A stretch of DNA of 64,000 bases from Propionibacteriaceae bacterium (GTDB lineage: Bacteria > Actinomycetota > Actinomycetes > Propionibacteriales > Propionibacteriaceae), in NCBI GenBank assembly GCA_017306015.1, contig JAFKJK010000011.1, positions 62,001 through 126,000 of the forward strand, written 5' to 3'. Position 1 is the first letter of the stretch, and each line of letters begins with the position of its first letter. Positions 59,740 to 64,000 of the stretch are shown here, in pieces. Position numbers and translations under genes: made by a program. The notes under the pieces are model-generated. The model did not search any database, had not been told where the DNA came from, and saw nothing but the letters and a program-made list of their open reading frames with translations.

Positions 59740-60633
59740 CTACGCCGCCAGCAGCCGGTGCAGCGTCCGGAGGGCCTGGGCGAAGAACACCGGGTTGGTG
59801 TGCTCGTAGTAGTGCAGCGCCCCGATCGCCATCTCGAAGGCCCAGCCGCGGCCACGTTCCCAGGCGGCGGCGTCGATCCCCATTGCGGTGCGGAAGCGTG
59901 CCCGCGCGTCCCCCTCGAATACGGCCCAGGCCGGGACGAGGTCTGCGGCCGGGTCGCCGAACGACGGCTCGGCGATGTCGACCAGACCGGCGAGCCGGCC
60001 GTCCCGGACGATGAGGTTGCCGGGCACCGGGTCGCCGTGGATGTACCCCGCCGGTCCGCGATGCTGCGGCGCGGCCAGCGCCCGCTCCCACACGGCAGTC
60101 GCCGCGGGAGCGTCGATCAGGTGGGCCGACCGCGCGATCGACGAGCGCACCCAGTCGGTGTCGGCGAGAGGACGGCCACCGCGTCCGATGCCGTTCCAGT
60201 CGCGTCCCTCCGTCGGCAACGCGTGCACTGCGCGCAGCAGGGACGCGAGGTCGTCGGCGAGGACGGACTGGTCGACGCCGTCCGCGCGATCGAGCGACGT
60301 GCCCTCGACCCAGGTCCACACCGACCACCAGCCCGGGTAGCCCGCGAACGGTTCGCCCAGGTGCACTGGACGGGGGACCTCAACCGGCAGCCGGCCGGCG
60401 AGGAAGCGCGCGTTCCCGGCCTCGCGGGCCAGCCGGTCGCGCGCGTCCGGTTCGGCGGACGGCACCAGCGGCACCCGGGCCAGATACGACTCGCCGACAC
60501 GGAACGGGGCGACGACCGTCCCGGCCGACTCCAGCGGACGCACCGGCAGGCCGGCGAGCCTCGGCACCTGCGACGCGATCGCCGCCGCGACCTGGCCGGC
60601 GTCCACCTCGACCTGTCCGGGATGCATCCTCAC
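59740..60633 (-). CDS. Aminoglycoside/macrolide phosphotransferase family protein (intact copy)
   Basis: A 297-residue kinase-like protein. It keeps the APH core: the Brenner-type motif YIHGDPVPGNLIV, and LVDIAEPSFGDPAADL in place of the DFG-type metal motif. Its targets could be antibiotics or ordinary metabolites; the sequence does not decide. The GTG was chosen because a broken second copy (61432-62047) is alignable from the same point (RMHPGQVEVD) and its start lies at the matching site. Upstream about 40 bases are shared by both copies, marking a tandem duplication. The intact copy probably provides the function. Confidence 0.85.
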   Translation of the reverse strand: MRMHPGQVEVDAGQVAAAIASQVPRLAGLPVRPLESAGTVVAPFRVGESYLARVPLVPSAEPDARDRLAREAGNARFLAGRLPVEVPRPVHLGEPFAGYPGWWSVWTWVEGTSLDRADGVDQSVLADDLASLLRAVHALPTEGRDWNGIGRGGRPLADTDWVRSSIARSAHLIDAPAATAVWERALAAPQHRGPAGYIHGDPVPGNLIVRDGRLAGLVDIAEPSFGDPAADLVPAWAVFEGDARARFRTAMGIDAAAWERGRGWAFEMAIGALHYYEHTNPVFFAQALRTLHRLLAA

Positions 60634-60763
60634 CCGCACCATCCTGCTCACGGAGGTCCGCCGACGTCGAGTCGGCAACCGGGTGGGGCACTGTTCTGCC
60701 CGCGCGGGCCGCGGCCTATCTCGTGATCCCAGCGGGCCGTCGATCAAGCCGTGCCTGCAAGGG

Positions 60764-61039
60764 TCACTCGCCAGATTCTTCTCTGCGCTGCAATTCCTCG
60801 TACTCCTCAAGCACGTCCTCAATTCCCGCGACCAGGGACACGGGCAGACTCAGTACCGTCACCGTGAAGTGCGGTGTCCCCCGGAACAGCAGCGAGTAGA
60901 CGCAGCGATCACCTTCGATGGAGTAAGAGTGTGCGAGAACCTCGATCCTGTCCCCCGTGGTGAGGTCCACGAACCAGCGATCTGGAGGCATCGCAAGCTC
61001 CAGCGCACCTTCGTACATGTATGTCTCGTCGTCTTGCAT
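60764..61039 (-). CDS. Probable immunity protein for the toxin tail upstream
   Basis: A 91-residue acidic protein with no signal peptide or membrane helix; it contains PPDRWFVDLTTGDRIEVLA and ends in a short coiled segment LEEYEELQRREE. It starts five bases after the stop of the toxin-like C-terminal tail and is made from the same strand. Base composition is lower in GC than the surroundings. Its position and size are those of cognate immunity genes of polymorphic toxins. I do not recognise a named immunity family, and no activity is shown. Confidence 0.65.
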   Translation of the reverse strand: MQDDETYMYEGALELAMPPDRWFVDLTTGDRIEVLAHSYSIEGDRCVYSLLFRGTPHFTVTVLSLPVSLVAGIEDVLEEYEELQRREESGE

Positions 61040-61044
61040 AAAGG

Positions 61045-61431
61045 TCACTTCACTCCAAGGAACCGCGCACCCTTTGCGATCGCCCCTATGATCTCGGGGT
61101 TGTTTGCTATCTTCTTTGCGATCGATGCGGGCAGGCCTTTCCACTCGCCCGTTGTGAAATCGTATTGGTACTTGACGCCGTCCGGAGTATGAAGATGCAT
61201 CTGCCCGGGGCGTTGCCCAGGCGCAGGTTTCTCTACGTCAATGCGGTACGGGCTCCGGGGTCCCGTCATGGTACTGCTCTTGGTCTGCGTCCCTTTGGCT
61301 CCGAGCATATCGCTGTCGGTGTCGTCGCAGTCACTTCCACCGCTGCTCGATCCACTGTTGGCGTTCTGGAGAGCAATGTCGATGGAGCCAGCCATGAGTC
61401 CGGCACCGACGCCGCTGGCTACGGCGGAGGT
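61045..61431 (-). CDS. Orphan polymorphic-toxin C-terminal region fused to a phosphotransferase remnant
   Basis: 128 residues in frame with the end of the broken phosphotransferase. A Gly/Ala-rich hydrophobic segment (AVASGVGAGLMAGSIDIA) and a Ser/Asp-rich linker lead to a 70-residue tail: SPYRIDVEKPAPGQRPGQMH, then YDFTTGEWKGLPASIAKKI and GARFLGVK. The RIDVExPxPGQRPGQxH pattern is, from memory, that of C-terminal toxin domains at the ends of LXG and Rhs-type proteins. No secretion domain precedes it. ATG 61395 could start a 116-residue form. If expressed alone it would be neutralised by the next gene. The lower GC content suggests acquired DNA. Confidence 0.62.
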   Translation of the reverse strand, partial: TSAVASGVGAGLMAGSIDIALQNANSGSSSGGSDCDDTDSDMLGAKGTQTKSSTMTGPRSPYRIDVEKPAPGQRPGQMHLHTPDGVKYQYDFTTGEWKGLPASIAKKIANNPEIIGAIAKGARFLGVK

Positions 61432-62047
61432 GCCCGGCACCGGGTCGCCGTGGATGTAGCTCGCCCGACCCCGGTGCGCCGGCGCGCTGAGGGCCCGTTC
61501 CCACACGGCGGTGGCCGCGTCGGCATCGATCAGGTGGGCAGACCGAGTGATCGACGAGCGCACCCAGTCGGTGTCCGCGAGCGGCCGCCCGCGACGGCCG
61601 AGGCCGTTCCCGTCGTGCCTGTCCGTCGGCAGGGAGTGGATGGTCCGCAGGAGGCCGGCGAGGTCGTCGGCGAGCGTGAACTGGTCCACCCCCCGACGCG
61701 CGGTCCAGCGAGTTGCCCTCGACCCACGTCCAGACCGTCCACCAACCGGGATAGCCGGTGAACGGCGTCCCCAGGTGTAGGCGAGTCGGTACGTCCACCG
61801 GCATCCGGCGGGTGAGGAACCGCGCGTGTTCGGCCTCGCGCTGCAGCCGCTCCCGGGCGTCCGGACCGCTCGACGGCACCAGCGGCACCCGGGCGAGATG
61901 GGTCTCGCCGATCCGGAACGGGGCCACGACCGTCCCCGCCGACTCCAGCCGGCGCACCGGCAGCCCGGAGAGCTCGGGCACCTGCGCGGCGACCGCCTCC
62001 GCCAGCCGGGTGGCATCCACCTCGACCTGCCCGGGGTGCATCCTCAT
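61432..62047 (-). pseudogene. Truncated, frameshifted second phosphotransferase copy
   Basis: Closely similar to the intact copy at 59740-60633. It opens RMHPGQVEVDATRLAEAV and reads well to EGNSLDRAS, where one extra G in a run (C-run at 61689-61694 on the plus strand) shifts the frame. It then continues VDQFTLADDLAGLLRTIHSL to YIHGDPVPG. The last third, including the DFG-like site, is missing and replaced by the toxin tail. The segment length is one more than a multiple of three, which fits a single-base insertion. Confidence 0.85.
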
Positions 62048-62279
62048 CGCATCATCCTGCGCCCGACCGCCGACATCGGTCGAGTCGGCCGATACCCTTT
62101 TCACTGTCGAAGTCGCGGCTTGGCCGGCCCGGGTTGAGGCGCAGGCACGCATCGACCGCCACAGTGGTGGCTTGAGCCCCCGGAGAAGACCCGTCATGCG
62201 ACAAGGTCGGCGGGCAGTGCCCGGAGCGGCCGTCCTCGGGCCGCCCCGGGCGACGAGTTCGGCGGTCGGGGACCGGCGG
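62048..62279. other. Spacer between ackA and the phosphotransferase remnant
   Basis: No gene is supported. Near 62052-62100 lies a stretch shared with the upstream region of the intact phosphotransferase copy (GCCGACTCGAC, TCGGCGG). CGGCGG and GCGGCC runs give weak hairpins after ackA. No 30-bp repeats are present. Confidence 0.35.
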
Positions 62280-63467
62280 TCAGCCGCCGATCGCCGCCAT
62301 TGTCTCCCGGGCCATCGCCAGCTCCTCGTTGGTGGGGACGACCAGCACGGTCACCGGCGATCCCGGACGCGAGATCACCCGCGGCTGTTTCGACCGGACG
62401 GCGTTCGCCTCGGCGTCCAGCCAGAAACCGAGGGGCTCCAGGCGCGTGACCACCTCGGAGCGCACCAGGGCGTCGTTCTCGCCGACACCGGCGGTGAAGG
62501 TGAGCGCGTCCACATGTCCCAGGACGGCGAGGTAGGAGCCGATGTAGCTGACCAGCCGGTGGACGTAGACGTCCATGGCCAGCCTCGCGTCCGCGTCCCC
62601 GGACTCGATGAGGGAGTTGATGTCCCGGAAGTCGGTGGCGCCGGCGAGACCGAGCATTCCCGAGCGTTTGTTCAGCAGGTCGTCCACGCCGACGAGGTCG
62701 AGGTCGAGCACCCGTCCGAGATAGGCGTGCAGGCCGGGGTCCACGTCGCCGGACCGCGTCCCCATCACCAGGCCGGCCAGCGGGGTCAGTCCCATCGACG
62801 TCTCGACGGCCACGCCGTCCCGGATCGCCGAGATGGACGCACCGTTGCCGAGGTGGCAGACGATCTGGTTCAACCCGTCGTAGGGGCGCCCGAGCACCTC
62901 GGCGACCTTCTGGGAAACGTAGCTGTGCGAGGTGCCGTGGAAGCCGTACTTGCGGACGGCGTGGGTGCGGGCCACGTCCTTGTCGATGGCGTAGGTGTAC
63001 GCCTCGGCGGGCAGCGTCGCGAAGAACGCGGTGTCGAAGATGGCCACGTGCGGGACGTCCGGCAGCACCGCGCGCGCGGCCTCGATCCCGGCGATGCCCG
63101 GCGGGTTGTGCAGCGGGGCCAGCGGGCTGAGCTCGCGCAGCTTGTCCAGCACGGCGTCGTCGATCACGACGGTCGACCGGAACGCCTCGCCGCCGTGGAC
63201 GGTGCGGTGACCGACCGCGCGGACCTCGTCCAGGTTCGGCCCGAACTCGGCGAACACCTTCACCAGCTGGTCGAGCGCGGCGGCGTGGTCGGCGAAGTCG
63301 GCGTCGAGGTGGTGGTCGTGGCCCTGGTAGGTGTGGTCGAGCGTCCCGGAGGCCTGGCCGATCCGCTGGATGATGCCGGACGCGGCCACCTGCTCGGAGT
63401 CGCCGTCGATCACCTGGTACTTGATCGAACTCGAGCCGCAGTTCAGCAGCAGGATCGGTGTCGTCAT
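62280..63467 (-). CDS. ackA: Acetate kinase
   Basis: A 395-residue enzyme that interconverts acetyl phosphate plus ADP and acetate plus ATP. The N-terminal ILLLNCGSSSIKYQVID and the internal VRKYGFHGTSHSYVS are the two family signatures; VCHLGNGASISAI and MGLTPLAGLVMGTRSGD complete the active site. The ATG has GAGAGG at about six bases. The phosphate acetyltransferase gene lies upstream on the same strand, so the two steps from acetyl-CoA to acetate are encoded together. The 119-base gap between them holds two diverged repeats. Confidence 0.97.
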   Translation of the reverse strand: MTTPILLLNCGSSSIKYQVIDGDSEQVAASGIIQRIGQASGTLDHTYQGHDHHLDADFADHAAALDQLVKVFAEFGPNLDEVRAVGHRTVHGGEAFRSTVVIDDAVLDKLRELSPLAPLHNPPGIAGIEAARAVLPDVPHVAIFDTAFFATLPAEAYTYAIDKDVARTHAVRKYGFHGTSHSYVSQKVAEVLGRPYDGLNQIVCHLGNGASISAIRDGVAVETSMGLTPLAGLVMGTRSGDVDPGLHAYLGRVLDLDLVGVDDLLNKRSGMLGLAGATDFRDINSLIESGDADARLAMDVYVHRLVSYIGSYLAVLGHVDALTFTAGVGENDALVRSEVVTRLEPLGFWLDAEANAVRSKQPRVISRPGSPVTVLVVPTNEELAMARETMAAIGG

Positions 63468-63497
63468 GCCTTGCCTCTCATCTCGTGATCGGAAGTG

Positions 63498-63589
63498 TGA
63501 TCCCTAGTGGGGACGGGTTCCATTACGGTTCACTCACGTCCGGAGCCGACGGTTGGTGAACCAGAATGGAGCCGTCCCCAATCGGTTCA
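63498..63589. repeat. Two diverged class III repeats between pta and ackA
   Basis: 63498-63532 (forward) and 63557-63589 (reverse) share a GGGGACGG, TTCCATT or CTCCATT, and GGTTCA pattern and keep the family ends, but with a different core. They face each other. The reverse copy supplies the TGA stop of pta. Confidence 0.75.
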
Positions 63590-64000
63590 GTCTCCCTGTG
63601 CCTGGATCGCGGTGATCGCCACAGTGTTGACGATGTCGTCCACCAGGGCGCCGCGGGACAGGTCGTTGACCGGCTTGTTCAGGCCCTGCAGCACCGGCCC
63701 GATCGCGACCGCGCCGGCCGACCGCTGCACCGCCTTGTAGGTGTTGTTGCCGGTGTTGAGGTCCGGGAAGATGAACACCGTCGCCTTGCCGGCCACCGGC
63801 GAGTCGGGCAGCTTCGTCCGGGCGACCGTCGCGTCCACGGCGGCGTCGAACTGGATCGGCCCTTCCAGCGGCAGGTCGGGACGCCGTTGCCGCACCAGCT
63901 CGGTCGCCTCCCGCACCTTGTCCACGTCCGCCCCGCTACCGGACGTCCCGGTCGAGTAGGACAGCATCGCGATCCGCGGCTCGACGCCGAACGCCCGCGC
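63587..64000 (-). CDS. pta: Phosphate acetyltransferase, C-terminal part only
   Basis: The 137 C-terminal residues of the PTA_PTB domain; the start lies beyond the right edge. Typical sequence includes [33 protein letters not shown] and the end [18 protein letters not shown]. The enzyme converts acetyl-CoA and phosphate to acetyl phosphate for AckA. Its stop codon is the first three bases of a diverged repeat. It is followed by ackA on the same strand. Confidence 0.95.
   Translation of the reverse strand, partial: ARAFGVEPRIAMLSYSTGTSGSGADVDKVREATELVRQRRPDLPLEGPIQFDAAVDATVARTKLPDSPVAGKATVFIFPDLNTGNNTYKAVQRSAGAVAIGPVLQGLNKPVNDLSRGALVDDIVNTVAITAIQAQGD

Noticed and set aside
61165..63488. Plus-strand frames opposite ackA and the phosphotransferase remnant
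   Set aside because: They are antisense to conserved coding sequence, with typical GC-rich shadow composition.
1..64000. tRNA, rRNA or complete insertion sequence genes
   Set aside because: I looked for T-loop patterns such as GGTTCGAATCC and for transposase motifs and found none that I could support. The CGGTTCA strings belong to the repeats.

Overview
This 64 kb window is GC-rich chromosomal DNA from an actinobacterium. The evidence is the MurJ protein with an attached pseudokinase, its coupling to a DUF6049 gene beside an actinobacterial-type CCA-adding enzyme, and many genes that look leaderless (TANNNT six to eight bases before a GTG or ATG start). The gene set would suit the Propionibacteriales, but the genus cannot be fixed from the sequence alone. 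I see no rRNA, tRNA, phage, complete transposase gene or CRISPR array.

Layout. 1-8.7 kb: cell-envelope and tRNA block (partial DUF559-like gene, murJ, DUF6049, pcnA, a HAD phosphatase). 8.7-13.6 kb: marR with its MFS exporter, an SBF-like transporter and an acyl-CoA ligase. 14-19.5 kb: membrane proton pyrophosphatase hppA, a SigE-type sigma factor with a membrane partner, tag and an EamA exporter. 19.7-27.4 kb: MscS channel, FMN reductase, septum-formation-like lipoprotein, a NarL-type two-component system, an alcohol dehydrogenase, a CAP-domain exoprotein and panE. 27.5-36.5 kb: a 1384-residue secreted leucine-rich-repeat protein behind a probable cobalamin riboswitch, a methyltransferase, a quinone oxidoreductase, a secreted DUF218/Ig protein, and a HEAT-like/CMD pair. 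37-43.8 kb: a sugar-uptake operon (GlcNAc-kinase-like protein, binding protein, two permeases, SIS protein) with a ROK regulator. 44-55.4 kb: small exported proteins, an MFS exporter, oxidoreductases, a cupin, an XRE regulator, a peptidase-like hydrolase, a DUF1801 protein, a secreted endonuclease/exonuclease/phosphatase and an amine-oxidase-like flavoprotein. 55.7-58.8 kb: a beta-glucoside PTS gene and its BglG antiterminator behind a RAT/terminator leader. 59-62 kb: a TauE transporter and two tandem phosphotransferase copies, the upstream one broken and fused to a polymorphic-toxin tail with its probable immunity gene. 62.3-64 kb: ackA and the 3' part of pta.

The most distinctive feature is a dispersed family of about 30-bp inverted repeats with TGAACCG and CGGTTCA ends. 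Some 28 copies have a GGGGACAGGTAC core, seven are near-perfect palindromes with a GGGGACTGTCCCC-type core, and two diverged forms sit between ackA and pta. Large clusters always read forward copies on the left and reverse copies on the right. Three genes use the TGA of a repeat as their stop codon, and two copies are translated inside murJ. The other points of greatest interest are the riboswitch-controlled LRR protein with a possible transcobalamin-like domain, and the toxin-immunity cassette grafted onto a phosphotransferase pseudogene.
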